Assembly (NCBI RefSeq): GCF_012027725.1 | Contig: NZ_SJOU01000011.1 | Span: 22,122-86,121 of the forward strand | Direction of reading: 5' to 3' | DNA length: 64,000 bases | Source of the DNA: Olsenella sp. SW781 | GTDB lineage: Bacteria; Actinomycetota; Coriobacteriia; Coriobacteriales; Atopobiaceae | The notes under the pieces: generated by a model | Told to the model about the DNA's origin: nothing | The model's input: the letters and a program-made list of their open reading frames with translations, nothing else | The model's database searches: none | Shown here: one piece after another, positions 54,308 to 63,162 of the stretch | How the letters are laid out: each line of letters starts with the position of its first letter | Position numbering within the stretch: position 1 is the first letter of the stretch | Made by a program: the position numbers and the translations under genes

Positions 54308-57300
54308 AAGAAATCCGGCGAACGATCGATAATCCCTCTTCTCTGGTGTAACGCACGCGCTGGTCAAGTACCTCTGCCTCAAATACCTCCGGTTCGCCCT
54401 CAACCTCTTCCATGGCAAGCACCAGCCTCCCCGCCAGAACGGGAACGCCCTGCCATGCGGCAACCCAGCGCTCGCAGCCGCTCTCGAGTTCTTCAATGAG
54501 CCTATCGAGCTGTTGTGGGCGACCCAGAGAGAGCGGCAGCCTCACCGCACACTGAGCGAGTACCATGGACAGCGCCCAGTCTGGCTCATATGCAGTGGGA
54601 ACCTCTTGTCCTCTTTCGACACCGCTCTTCTCGTCACTCACCCAAGGAAGCAGGTAAACACAGCCACCTTTTCTGCTGACAAGAAGAACCTCGACGGTCT
54701 CCTGCGTATCTCTGACCGCGCACTGCCCCGCATCTTCGCTCATCCGCGAATCCGAGCTATCCTCAATTGCTCGGCAGAAGAGGTTCGTGAGCGTCTTCTC
54801 GTTTTCCGAAAGATACTTCGCCGACGGAAGGAGGAAATCGCCAGCTCGCAGCCTCTTGTCCTGGACCGTCTTCGCTCGTTCTTCACATGCATTGTGGTAC
54901 GAGGAGAGCCACCCCTCTGGAATCTCCCCCTCCGCAGCGGGAGAATACGCTAGACGCACCAGCCTAGCGATGTCCTTCGGCAGGGAGAATCTAACACTCG
55001 CTTCCATGCCAAGGAGCCCACTTACCGCAAGGGCCTCCATGAGAGACGCCCTGTCATAGACCCTTGAGACCCCCGGCACGAACGCTGGGCCTTCAGGACC
55101 AATTTCCTCAATGCCGCGGAGGAAGCAGCGAGCCTTTCGCAGGCGAGCCGGACGGTCCTTCTCGCCCTCGCCGCGGACATGACGATGGTCCCTTCCCAGG
55201 CGTTGCATCAGAAGGTCGATGGGCGCGGCGTCAGTGACGAGAAGGTCGAAGTCTATGTCGAGCGACTGCTCGAGCACCTGCGTTCCCACCACGATCATTC
55301 GCTCAGGACGCTTGCCGTTGGACCGCGTCGCGTCGGGACCGAGCAGGCCGCGGAGCACGGTCTCGTTCTCCATGCGGTCGAGATCCATGAAGCGCGCGTG
55401 GGTCAGCATAACCTCGTCGCTGCCAAAGGAATCCCGCAAGGCTCGATAGGCCGCCTGCGCACGCGTCACCGTGTCGCACATGACCCCCGCGACGCCGCCC
55501 TCACTCAGCTCCTCCTTCAAAAGGGCAACGAGAGCTTCGGGCTCATCAGGTAGAACCGACACATCTATCTGAGCACCTCGCGACGACGGCGAGCATTCAA
55601 GCCTCTTGATACCTGACCCCGAGGCAATCGTGATGAGCGGATATGCCTCATCCACGGGAGCCGGCTCCGGCACTCTCTTTTTTGCCCTGGCCTGCTCTCT
55701 GCGAGAGAGCCTTCTCCGAGAGGGGACGGTAAGCACGTCGCCATAAGCTGACGTGGGCACACAACCAACCCCCTGAGCAGCACGTCCTTCTCGATAGGCC
55801 TCGGCCAGTTTTTCACGCACCACAGTGGGAAGCGTGGCGGAAAGCAAGATGACGGGGCAGCCCCACGCCCCCAGCCACTCCAGAATGCGCATCAGATATT
55901 GCTGCATGTAGCTGTCATAAGCGTGACATTCGTCAATGATGACCACCTTGCCCGCAAGGGCAAGCTGCCTCAGTGAGAGATGCCTCATGTCGAGGGCGCC
56001 CATGAGCACCTGGTCGACCGTGCAGACCACGAAGTTTGCCAGCATGCCCTTCTTGCGGCCCTGCATCCAGTCGGACACCACGACGCGGTCATCCCTCGCG
56101 GTTGCTCCATCCAAGTCGACGCCCATGGAGCTCAAAGAACGACGCGAGCGAGAAGAACGAGCGATGCCCTGATACTCCTCGTTAAGCTGAGCCTTCCCAT
56201 GCGCGAGATAGATGCTCGAGGGACCCTGCGCGGCAAGGTGATCGAGCCATCGCCGGACACGGCCGAACATGGCATCCGTCGTCGCCATAGTGGGGAGGGC
56301 GACGCACACGCCCCCGCAGCCAAACTGCGCTCCGACAACCTCTGCTGCCGCAAGCGCCGCCTCGGTCTTCCCCTCGCCCATCGGCGCCTCAATGACCACG
56401 AGAGAAGGCTCCGTCATCTGCGCTGCAGCCTCCATCGCTGCCTTCTGGACGGGGCGCGGAGCGCAGCCCTCGGGCAGGCCAAAACGTCCGCAGAACCAAT
56501 CGTCCGACGCTACGGGCTTCTCGCCCGCCCAGCTAGGAGAAAGGTCGAGCTCACGCCATGCTCGATCTGCGCGCGCGTCAAGTGACGTGTCGCCCTTCTC
56601 CTCCGAGGAGCGATGTGTCGAATTCTCGCCAGGAATCAGCGGGACCAGCGGGAACAGGTCTTGATTGCTCGCAATCCAGTCCGCCATGATGAGAAGGCCG
56701 CAGGCGACCGACTCGGTTGACGCATCCCACGCGCAGTGCGCGAGTAGGTCCATGTCCTCATTCGACAACCCTGTCATATGGAGGGCATAGTCAAGGAGCT
56801 CTCGTTGGACGCTGCGCCAATCCTCACCGGCATCGTCGGACGTGTTGCCCATTTCCGTCGTCAGGATAAAGCCTTTATGAACCCGATCTTTGTCTGGCAC
56901 GTTCCCGTGATGAGCCCCCACTATGGAGCCCCAGGCATCAGCTTGCTCAAACGACCAGTCGAACGTGTCTTGGAGATAACGAATGACGAGCACCTGACCG
57001 GCAATGGGATGAGTGGGATGCCTGCTAGCTGAGAGACTAGCCTCGATGAACAGACCAGCCTTTTCCGGTTTCCATGCAAGGCTCACCCATCCCCCGTCCC
57101 ACCCACGGCCACAGGGCTTGGCTTGGAAGATGGGCGTGGCCTTTCCTATGTCGTGTGCTCCGGCAAGAAACACGAGCGCCTTGCGAGCAAGCCCCTCGTT
57201 CCCACGACAGTGTCGTGCAAACAGATTCCTTACGTTTTTCGGAACCCACCCATCCCAAAGCCTGGCCATGGTTCGTGCGGTATCGCTCAAGTGGATATAG

Positions 57301-57419
57301 AGCGGCAGCCAGACGGAGCTGTCCTCCGAGTCGGTCTTTGCCCAGAGGGCGCGGGCTCTTCTCGAGAGCTCGATGGCTCCGCTTGTCAACGAGTCAACTT
57401 GAGCCGTGAACTCACTCAT
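54306..57419 (-). CDS. cas3: CRISPR-associated helicase-nuclease Cas3
   Basis: 1037 residues from ATG 57419; a longer frame to 57467 overlaps more of the upstream gene. N-terminal HD nuclease: VFLAGAHDIGKATPIFQAKP, HPTHPIAGQVL and GSIVGAHHGN. Helicase: Walker A VIEAPMGEGKTEAALAAAEV, DECH box KVVIIDECHAYDSYMQQYLM, VILLSATLPTVVREKL and VVGTQVLEQSLDIDFDLLVT, QRLGRDHRH. A Cas3 C-terminal domain follows to the end. Its start overlaps the exonuclease stop by eight bases. It degrades DNA once Cascade has bound. Confidence 0.95.
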   Translation of the reverse strand: MSEFTAQVDSLTSGAIELSRRARALWAKTDSEDSSVWLPLYIHLSDTARTMARLWDGWVPKNVRNLFARHCRGNEGLARKALVFLAGAHDIGKATPIFQAKPCGRGWDGGWVSLAWKPEKAGLFIEASLSASRHPTHPIAGQVLVIRYLQDTFDWSFEQADAWGSIVGAHHGNVPDKDRVHKGFILTTEMGNTSDDAGEDWRSVQRELLDYALHMTGLSNEDMDLLAHCAWDASTESVACGLLIMADWIASNQDLFPLVPLIPGENSTHRSSEEKGDTSLDARADRAWRELDLSPSWAGEKPVASDDWFCGRFGLPEGCAPRPVQKAAMEAAAQMTEPSLVVIEAPMGEGKTEAALAAAEVVGAQFGCGGVCVALPTMATTDAMFGRVRRWLDHLAAQGPSSIYLAHGKAQLNEEYQGIARSSRSRRSLSSMGVDLDGATARDDRVVVSDWMQGRKKGMLANFVVCTVDQVLMGALDMRHLSLRQLALAGKVVIIDECHAYDSYMQQYLMRILEWLGAWGCPVILLSATLPTVVREKLAEAYREGRAAQGVGCVPTSAYGDVLTVPSRRRLSRREQARAKKRVPEPAPVDEAYPLITIASGSGIKRLECSPSSRGAQIDVSVLPDEPEALVALLKEELSEGGVAGVMCDTVTRAQAAYRALRDSFGSDEVMLTHARFMDLDRMENETVLRGLLGPDATRSNGKRPERMIVVGTQVLEQSLDIDFDLLVTDAAPIDLLMQRLGRDHRHVRGEGEKDRPARLRKARCFLRGIEEIGPEGPAFVPGVSRVYDRASLMEALAVSGLLGMEASVRFSLPKDIARLVRLAYSPAAEGEIPEGWLSSYHNACEERAKTVQDKRLRAGDFLLPSAKYLSENEKTLTNLFCRAIEDSSDSRMSEDAGQCAVRDTQETVEVLLVSRKGGCVYLLPWVSDEKSGVERGQEVPTAYEPDWALSMVLAQCAVRLPLSLGRPQQLDRLIEELESGCERWVAAWQGVPVLAGRLVLAMEEVEGEPEVFEAEVLDQRVRYTREEGLSIVRRIS

Positions 57420-58065
57420 CTTGTCTACCTCTCCCGCGCGTCTTTGTTCGAGAATAACGTGCCACAATGCCCAGATATGACCTAGATGATGTGGGGCGGA
57501 TCCCTGCGGAATCCCTCCCGATCATGGCCCAGAAACACCCCAACGTTGCCTGAGCATCCCCCAACGCATCGTGGGCACGCAAAGGAATCCCGTAGTACGT
57601 TGCGCAGTAGGTCAGAGAGACCCAGGCATACCTCTGGCGGTCAGTATCCCATCGCCCTGCAACGGGTGCGAACTCTCGCATCACGTCAAAGACCGACGCG
57701 TTGCCGAAGGAGATGCCTGCCGTCTGAAGAAACAGGAGGTCAAAGGCAACGTTATAGCCAACGATAAGATCTGTGCCTTCGAAGAACTCCTCAATCTCCG
57801 GCTTCAGCAACGCCAAAGACGGACAGCCTTCCACCATCGAAGGAGAGATGCCGTGGGTGCGCTGCGCCAAAGGCCAGCCTGAGTGATGTTCGGGTCGCAC
57901 GTACCGAGATAGCAAGACTTCGCCATCACCGCGAACAAGAGCAATCTGGAGCACCTCATCAGAACGCGGATCGAGCCCCGTGGTCTCGGCGTCGAGACAC
58001 ACGACCCTATCGCGCGAAAGTTCGCGCAGAGCGGTAATGTCCCCCGTTCTGTACCACAACCTCAT
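57412..58065 (-). CDS. DnaQ-like (DEDDh) 3'-5' exonuclease, first gene of the cas operon
   Basis: 217 residues. Exo I VVCLDAETTGLDPRSDEVLQ (Asp, Glu), Exo II VGYNVAFDLLFLQTAG (Asp), Exo III LRAHDALGDAQATLGCFWAM (His and Asp five residues apart), so all four DEDDh residues are present. GGAGG precedes the ATG. The end overlaps the cas3 start by eight bases, so it is translationally coupled to the cas genes. In some type I-E systems a DnaQ domain is fused to Cas2 or a separate DnaQ-like enzyme trims pre-spacers; here the stand-alone gene opens the operon. Confidence 0.88.
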   Translation of the reverse strand: MRLWYRTGDITALRELSRDRVVCLDAETTGLDPRSDEVLQIALVRGDGEVLLSRYVRPEHHSGWPLAQRTHGISPSMVEGCPSLALLKPEIEEFFEGTDLIVGYNVAFDLLFLQTAGISFGNASVFDVMREFAPVAGRWDTDRQRYAWVSLTYCATYYGIPLRAHDALGDAQATLGCFWAMIGRDSAGIRPTSSRSYLGIVARYSRTKTRGRGRQDE

Positions 58066-58183
58066 TGAGCCTCCGTCCGCGATGGCTTCTCATGCCTAGA
58101 CCATAGCAGCCGGACCGGACAATAATTCCCCCTGGGCTTCAAGCGGGGAAACTCGCCCGGCAAAATGAGCTTATATAGGATTA

Positions 58184-59602
58184 CTAAGCCCTCACGTACC
58201 GCTGGAACTTGCTCCTCGGAACCTCTGGCATGGTGAGCACGAGCTTTCCCGCACGCACCAGCGGGAGGATCCGCGTGCGTCGAGCGGTCTCAACCTGAAT
58301 CCCAAGCTCCTCCGCGATCTCCTCCCTGGACCGGGGCTCGCGACAGAACTCGAGGATTCGCTCCTCGTCGGCAACGACCTCGTCGTTCTTCTCGGCACTC
58401 CCGCCATAGAGCGTGCACATGAACGTACCCCTGCGCTCCACAAACTCCGGCTCCCTAAGCCCTGCGGCGCGCATCGCATCGCGCATCGCGGGAATCCCCG
58501 AGTGTCGGTTTTCCACGTCATGCGTTATCTCAAGCAGGGAGACGAGCGTGGGGTTTCTCGTTGGGAGGCTCTCCCGGCCCAGAGCCTCCACGGTGTTTCC
58601 GCCGAAAATGCCGCCGGGATTGACGCACTCGATCCGGTTGGAGTACACAACCAGACGGACGGGGGTGCCTATCGCATAGGGACCATAGTCCCTGTGGACG
58701 AGGGCGTTTGCAATCATCTCCCTCACGGCAACCTCCGGGTACTCCGGAATGTTGTCGCGCTTGAGGCCCTTCACGACGGACGAGACACGGACGTTGCGAG
58801 CAACGAATGCCCGCGCATCCTCCAGCATCTGTGGGATAGTCCCCTCGATGGTCCGGTTGTCCAGGAAGCGCTGGCCCTCCTCGCCGGTGCCCATATGCTC
58901 CCCCGCCACGGCGACCGCGGTGATGCAGCAGTTCCGGTAGAGCCTCTGGGGGTAATCGCCAAGCGTCATCATTCCCGCAAGCGTCGGGGCGTCATCGCGC
59001 AGGACCCCCGTGAGGCGGAGCACGTCATCGTCGCTGCGACCCTCGAGGCGGGGGCGGTCCCTTCGGGCGTCGAGGATGTATCGGGCCGTGGAGTCGGCGT
59101 CGAGCATGTCACGCGTGGCGTCGGGATGTACCGAGACATCGTCGGAGACGCCCTTCTTGAAAGCGTCGATCTCGTACAGCTCGGCGTCGGTCATGCGCTC
59201 GTCAGCATCACCAACGCGCACATAGGACCCCTTGAGCATGCCCGACGTGCGCCGGTACGCAGGGCGCTCCCCCATCATGAGACCGCGAATGTGAGCGACG
59301 ACAATCGTCTTGCCGTCCAGCTCACCCGTCTGAATGAACGGATGGATCTGCGGCTCCATCTCGCGACACTGTTCGACGACGCTCTTCTGCAGCGCCTGGG
59401 CGTCGTAAACACCGCACAGCTCAAAGCCATTCGCCTCGTCGATGCCAAAGACGATGGCGCCACCCTCCTCCTGGTTCGAGAACGACGAGAGCGTGTCGTA
59501 GATTCGTGGGGCGCCCTGCGCGGCCGCCTTCACCTCAATGGTCTGCGTCTCACAACGCATAGAGAGGACGTTTTGGATCAGCTGGTTAAGGGACTCCGGC
59601 AT
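58184..59602 (-). CDS. AlbA_2 (Schlafen-like) domain / HATPase_c_4 DNA-binding protein
   Basis: 472 residues from ATG 59602 (a TTG 15 bases upstream is possible). N-terminal AlbA_2 domain: CETQTIEVKAAAQGAPRIYD, TLSSFSNQEEGGAIVFGIDE, HIRGLMMGERPAYRRTSGML, KGSYVRVGDADERMTD. C-terminal ATP-binding region VREMIANALVHRDYGPYAIG, VYSNRIECVNPGGIFGG and a winged helix near 420-465. These proteins are putative transcriptional regulators, and AlbA_2 domains also occur in defence systems. A cluster of TACCGTAAA repeats lies upstream and may be its operator. Confidence 0.82.
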   Translation of the reverse strand: MPESLNQLIQNVLSMRCETQTIEVKAAAQGAPRIYDTLSSFSNQEEGGAIVFGIDEANGFELCGVYDAQALQKSVVEQCREMEPQIHPFIQTGELDGKTIVVAHIRGLMMGERPAYRRTSGMLKGSYVRVGDADERMTDAELYEIDAFKKGVSDDVSVHPDATRDMLDADSTARYILDARRDRPRLEGRSDDDVLRLTGVLRDDAPTLAGMMTLGDYPQRLYRNCCITAVAVAGEHMGTGEEGQRFLDNRTIEGTIPQMLEDARAFVARNVRVSSVVKGLKRDNIPEYPEVAVREMIANALVHRDYGPYAIGTPVRLVVYSNRIECVNPGGIFGGNTVEALGRESLPTRNPTLVSLLEITHDVENRHSGIPAMRDAMRAAGLREPEFVERRGTFMCTLYGGSAEKNDEVVADEERILEFCREPRSREEIAEELGIQVETARRTRILPLVRAGKLVLTMPEVPRSKFQRYVRA

Positions 59603-59634
59603 AGTGACCACCGCCAAGGTTGGTTATTTCTCGG

Positions 59635-59750
59635 TACCGTAAATATACCGTAAAACCGTATATCTATATCGTTCTTTTACCTTCGATACCGTAATTTGGC
59701 TAAAGATGCCGTTATCTATACCGAAAAATCTCGCTCAATACCGAAAAATC
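59635..59750. repeat. Iterated TACCG(T/A)AA motif upstream of the AlbA_2 gene
   Basis: TACCGTAAA at 59635 and 59646, ACCGTATAT near 59655, TACCGTAAT at 59687, GCCGTTAT near 59708, and the longer ATACCGAAAAATC at 59718 and 59738. At least six degenerate copies in 116 bp of otherwise AT-rich DNA, starting 33 bases from the AlbA_2 start codon. Looks like an operator array. Confidence 0.6.
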
Positions 59751-59921
59751 GACTGTCACATCTCGGCCCCTCGCCGCAAGCAACACCTTGCGATTCCCAG
59801 CCAGAAGCTCCCCCATAACCGAAATCGTGGTTTTATCCGTTTTCGTTATTTTATTTTTTCTCGTTTTTTTATTCGAGAAATGCGGCTCACTGGGCGCGGT
59901 CGAAAAGCGCCCGCCCTCAAT

Positions 59922-59955
59922 ACAAAACGGGCCCGAGAGCAACTCCCGGGCCCGT
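59922..59955 (-). terminator. Intrinsic terminator of the membrane-protein gene
   Basis: On the minus strand ACGGGCCCGGGAG and CTCGGGCCCGT form a stem followed by TTTTGT. It lies 26 bases after the stop of the gene at 59981. Confidence 0.85.
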
Positions 59956-59980
59956 GAAGTCCAGCGCTACCGTGCGACTA

Positions 59981-60721
59981 CTAATCATGAAAGTCGTCTT
60001 TCACCAGCGACCACGTCCCGGCCAGGAAGTCGACAGGCTCGGTCGTCTCCTCTATCCGCACGCCGATTCGCTCGAGGAATCCCCGGTACTGCTCGTCAAC
60101 GCCAAAGAACGGGTCCGTGTCCGCGCCGCTCGGGACCCCCTTCTCCAAGAGAGCAAGGCACAGCTCGCGCTCGTCCTCCCATCGCTTACCGCGCCGCCAC
60201 ACGTCATGGATGCGAGCGCTGGGACTCGGGAGGATCCAGACCGTCCTGTCCTTCCGGTTGTGGAACCCGGCGCACTCCGCGATGTCGACGACGTTGATGC
60301 GGACGATTCCGCGGTCGGTCCTGCGCTCCTCTTTGTCGCGTATGAACCAGGTATGGAACAGGCGACCACCGGCCGCAAACACGTCGCTCTTGACCGGATG
60401 CAGGTAATGGTGGCGCGCGACAAGAACCGACACGACCGCAAGCACGGCAAACACGACGAACACTGAGCCGCCGATCGCGGCGAGCCACGTGACGTCCTGA
60501 TTCCCGAACTCGCCGCGCAAGACGCCATCGACGAGCGTCACGATGACGATAGCGAAGACGATGAAGAAGACCAGGGCGAAGGCCGCCACCCCGAGCGCCG
60601 TGCTGTCGTGCGCATAGGAGCGCCCGAACGTCTGGGCGGCCCTTGCCGCGGCCTTCTCGTCATCGGTCGGCTCGACGATCTGTGCCAGATGCTGGCTCGA
60701 CCACTCTTGTCCCCTGCCCAT
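59981..60721 (-). CDS. Two-helix membrane protein of unknown function
   Basis: 246 residues from ATG 60721 (an in-frame start at 60745 is possible). A soluble N-terminus, two membrane helices at about residues 42-65 (VAAFALVFFIVFAIVIVTLV) and 80-102 (AAIGGSVFVVFAVLAVVSVL), then a soluble domain with GGRLFHTWFIRDKEERRTDR and TVWILPSPSARIHDVWRRGK. I do not recognise a family. It has its own terminator and stands alone, convergent with nothing; no link to neighbours is evident. Confidence 0.7.
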   Translation of the reverse strand: MGRGQEWSSQHLAQIVEPTDDEKAAARAAQTFGRSYAHDSTALGVAAFALVFFIVFAIVIVTLVDGVLRGEFGNQDVTWLAAIGGSVFVVFAVLAVVSVLVARHHYLHPVKSDVFAAGGRLFHTWFIRDKEERRTDRGIVRINVVDIAECAGFHNRKDRTVWILPSPSARIHDVWRRGKRWEDERELCLALLEKGVPSGADTDPFFGVDEQYRGFLERIGVRIEETTEPVDFLAGTWSLVKDDFHD

Positions 60722-60909
60722 TGCCTGTCGCCCTTCGCAAATCAAGCGCCATCACCACAGCAAGCTAAATCCGAACATCAACAAAGATAGCGCCACCATA
60801 GGGCAATCGAACTCATGTAGCGGTGAGTGCCCCGTCATCCTCGCCGAATCATGACTGTCCGCCTCATCATCCAGCGGGTGACGTAGTATACTTTTACTCA
60901 ATAATTTTG

Positions 60910-60926
60910 ACTCAACTTTTTTGAGT
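60910..60926. promoter_or_regulatory. Operator-like palindrome upstream of the DUF234 ATPase
   Basis: ACTCAA-CTTTT-TTGAGT lies 18 bases before the start codon, with two more ACTCAA/TGAGTAAACT-like half-sites around it (near 60895 and 60921). AT-rich, unlike flanking DNA. Confidence 0.45.
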
Positions 60927-60943
60927 AAACTGAGGTGAGCAAA

Positions 60944-62326
60944 ATGTCATTCATCGGCCGCAAGAGGGAGCAGGAGAGACTCCTCGCCCAGTTCTCCTCC
61001 CCCGCCCAGAGCGCAACGCTCGTCTACGGCAGGCGTCGCGTCGGCAAGAGCGAGCTCATCCTCCATGCCATGCGGCAGGCCAGCGACACGCGCACCATCT
61101 ACTACGAGTGCCGCCAGACCACCGCCGAGAACAACACGAGAAACCTCTCCGAGGTCATCGCGGAGGCCTTTGAGATGCCCCCGCTCGCCTTCTCCGACAT
61201 CGAGGCCGCCCTGCGCTTTGTCTTCGACCGGGCGACAAGCGAGAAGATCGTGCTCGCCATCGACGAGTATCCCTACCTCCGCGACGTCGTGAAGGGAATG
61301 GACAGCATCCTCCAGGTTCTTCTCGACGAGCATCGCGACCGATCGCACCTCTCGCTCATCCTCTGCGGGTCGTACGTAGAGGTCATGAAGTCCCTGCTGG
61401 AGCGTGACAACCCCCTCTATGGGCGCATCGACCTCAAGATCAACCTCCAGTCGATGGACTACTACGAGTCCGCGCAGTTCTATCCGGAGCGCTCCTGCGA
61501 GGACAAGGTTCGTCTCTTCAGCGTGTTCGGGGGCATCCCGTACTACAACCGCCTCATTGACAAGAACGCCTCGATCCGGGAGAACCTCATTCGCCTGATT
61601 CTCGAGCCGGACGCGCGGCTTGAGGACGAGGTACCCTCCTACCTGCTCTCCGAGATCTCGAAGATCGGAAACGCCCATGAGATCTTCTCCGCCCTCGCCG
61701 ACGGGCACGCCCGCTACCGGGACATCCTGAGCCAGTCGCACGTCTCCAGCGGCGCGACGCTGGTCAACGTGCTCAACAGGCTGATTGGCATGCAGCTCGT
61801 CCAACGACGCTCGCCCATCAACGACCCCAACAACAAGAAGCGCACCTCGTACGTCATCTGCGACGGGCTCTCCAAGTTCTACTACCGCTACGTCTTCAGG
61901 TACCTGTCGCAGCGCAGCGTCCTCGACCCCGAGGTCTTCTACGACCGCTACGTGAACGACGACTTTGAGACCCAATTTGTCCCCCACGCCTTCGAGGAGG
62001 TGTGCCGCCAGTACCTAGTGCGACAGAACCGGATAGGCAACATCGAGCCGCCCTTCGACCTGATTGGCGCCTATTCCTACGACGACCCGGCGACAAGAAC
62101 AAACGGGGAGTTCGACATCGTCACCAGAGACCCGCTTGGTTACGCCTTCTACGAGGCGAAGTTTCGCTCGACGCCCATCACGCAGCGAGCGATCGAGGAG
62201 GAGGTCGAGCAGGTGCAGCGGACGGGGCTCGTGTGCCACAGGTACGGGTTCTTCTCGCGCTCCGGGTTCGAGGCGCAGCCCGACGAACGCACGGTGCTCA
62301 TAGGGCTTGAGGAGATGTACCGGTAG
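60944..62326 (+). CDS. AAA-type ATPase with DUF234 nuclease-like domain
   Basis: 460 residues from ATG 60944 (GAGGTGAG upstream; an in-frame GTG lies at 60935). N-terminal FIGRKREQERLLAQF, Walker A LVYGRRRVGKSELILHAMRQ, Walker B KIVLAIDEYPYL, LSLILCGSYVEVMKSLLERD (sensor), then a winged helix around 245-300. C-terminal DUF234 region (PD-(D/E)XK-like) with FEEVCRQYLVRQN, GEFDIVTRDPLGYAFYEAKF. This archaeal-ATPase/DUF234 family is common in genomic islands; function is not established. Convergent with the ADP-ribosylglycohydrolase. Confidence 0.85.
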   Translation: MSFIGRKREQERLLAQFSSPAQSATLVYGRRRVGKSELILHAMRQASDTRTIYYECRQTTAENNTRNLSEVIAEAFEMPPLAFSDIEAALRFVFDRATSEKIVLAIDEYPYLRDVVKGMDSILQVLLDEHRDRSHLSLILCGSYVEVMKSLLERDNPLYGRIDLKINLQSMDYYESAQFYPERSCEDKVRLFSVFGGIPYYNRLIDKNASIRENLIRLILEPDARLEDEVPSYLLSEISKIGNAHEIFSALADGHARYRDILSQSHVSSGATLVNVLNRLIGMQLVQRRSPINDPNNKKRTSYVICDGLSKFYYRYVFRYLSQRSVLDPEVFYDRYVNDDFETQFVPHAFEEVCRQYLVRQNRIGNIEPPFDLIGAYSYDDPATRTNGEFDIVTRDPLGYAFYEAKFRSTPITQRAIEEEVEQVQRTGLVCHRYGFFSRSGFEAQPDERTVLIGLEEMYR

Positions 62327-62335
62327 AAGGTCGCC

Positions 62336-63127
62336 TCAGAACAGGCAGTTCTCGATGAGGTCCCTGCCGCGCAGCTTGTCGAGCCACTCGGACGGAATCC
62401 CCTCGATGCCGTAGACGATGCCGGCGAGCGCGCCGGCGACGGCGGCCGTGGTGTCCGTGTCGTCCCCGAGGTTCACCGCGGCGAGCGCGCACTCGGCGTA
62501 GCCCGACGTGTTGGCTAGGCACCAGAGCGCGGCGTCGAAGGTGTGGTACACGAAGCCGCCGGAGCGAATCTCATCCACGGGCCGTGCGGCGACGTCGCCC
62601 GCCACGTCCGCCGGGCTCGCGCCGGCGATGAGGTCCCGCGCGATGTGAACCATGGCGACGCATGCCTCCGTGGACGTAGGGTGCGCGTGCGTGACCGCGG
62701 AGACGGCGCGCACCTCGTCGTCGGTGGCGTCGGTGAACGCGAGCGGGACCGTGCGCATGAGCGAGCCGTTGCCGTTGTCCCACTCCCCCGCAAGGCCGTG
62801 CCCGCGCTCGAGCGCCTCGCGCGTGGCGTTGCCCACGTCGAAGAGCCCGTCAACGGTGTAGGCGTCCTCGCGATACCATCGCACGAAGCGTGCGCGGATG
62901 TCATCAACGTCAATGCGCCCGAGCTCACGATAGCTGTCGCAGATCGCGAGCGTCATCGACGTGTCGTCGCTCCACGTGCCCGTCGGCTTGTTGTGGCTAC
63001 CGTGACCGACCATGTCCGTGCAGCGGAACGTGCCCCGCGGGCGGAACTCGTACGGAACGCCCAGGGCGTCGGCCACCGCCTGGCCATAGACGCAATCACG
63101 AAGTGTTGGTATGGTTGCCCCTCTCAA
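62336..63127 (-). CDS. ADP-ribosylglycohydrolase family protein
   Basis: 263 residues. TLRDCVYGQAVADALGVPYE is the start of the fold; GTWSDDTSMTLAICDSYREL and VNLGDDTDTTAAVAGALAGI are the two metal-binding Asp clusters; NGNGSLMRTVPLA and HAHPTSTEACVAMVHIARDL complete it. Removes ADP-ribose from proteins, nucleic acids or small molecules. Two dead copies of an ADP-ribosylating sirtuin lie far away in the window, but no partner transferase or toxin is adjacent here. Confidence 0.88.
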   Translation of the reverse strand: MRGATIPTLRDCVYGQAVADALGVPYEFRPRGTFRCTDMVGHGSHNKPTGTWSDDTSMTLAICDSYRELGRIDVDDIRARFVRWYREDAYTVDGLFDVGNATREALERGHGLAGEWDNGNGSLMRTVPLAFTDATDDEVRAVSAVTHAHPTSTEACVAMVHIARDLIAGASPADVAGDVAARPVDEIRSGGFVYHTFDAALWCLANTSGYAECALAAVNLGDDTDTTAAVAGALAGIVYGIEGIPSEWLDKLRGRDLIENCLF

Positions 63128-63162
63128 AACGGCACCTCAAACATTACGTCAAACGAGATAAC

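Noticed and set aside
48000..58065. Type I-E locus being incomplete
   Set aside because: All of cas3, cse1, cse2, cas7, cas5, cas6e, cas1 and cas2 are present with normal lengths and motifs.
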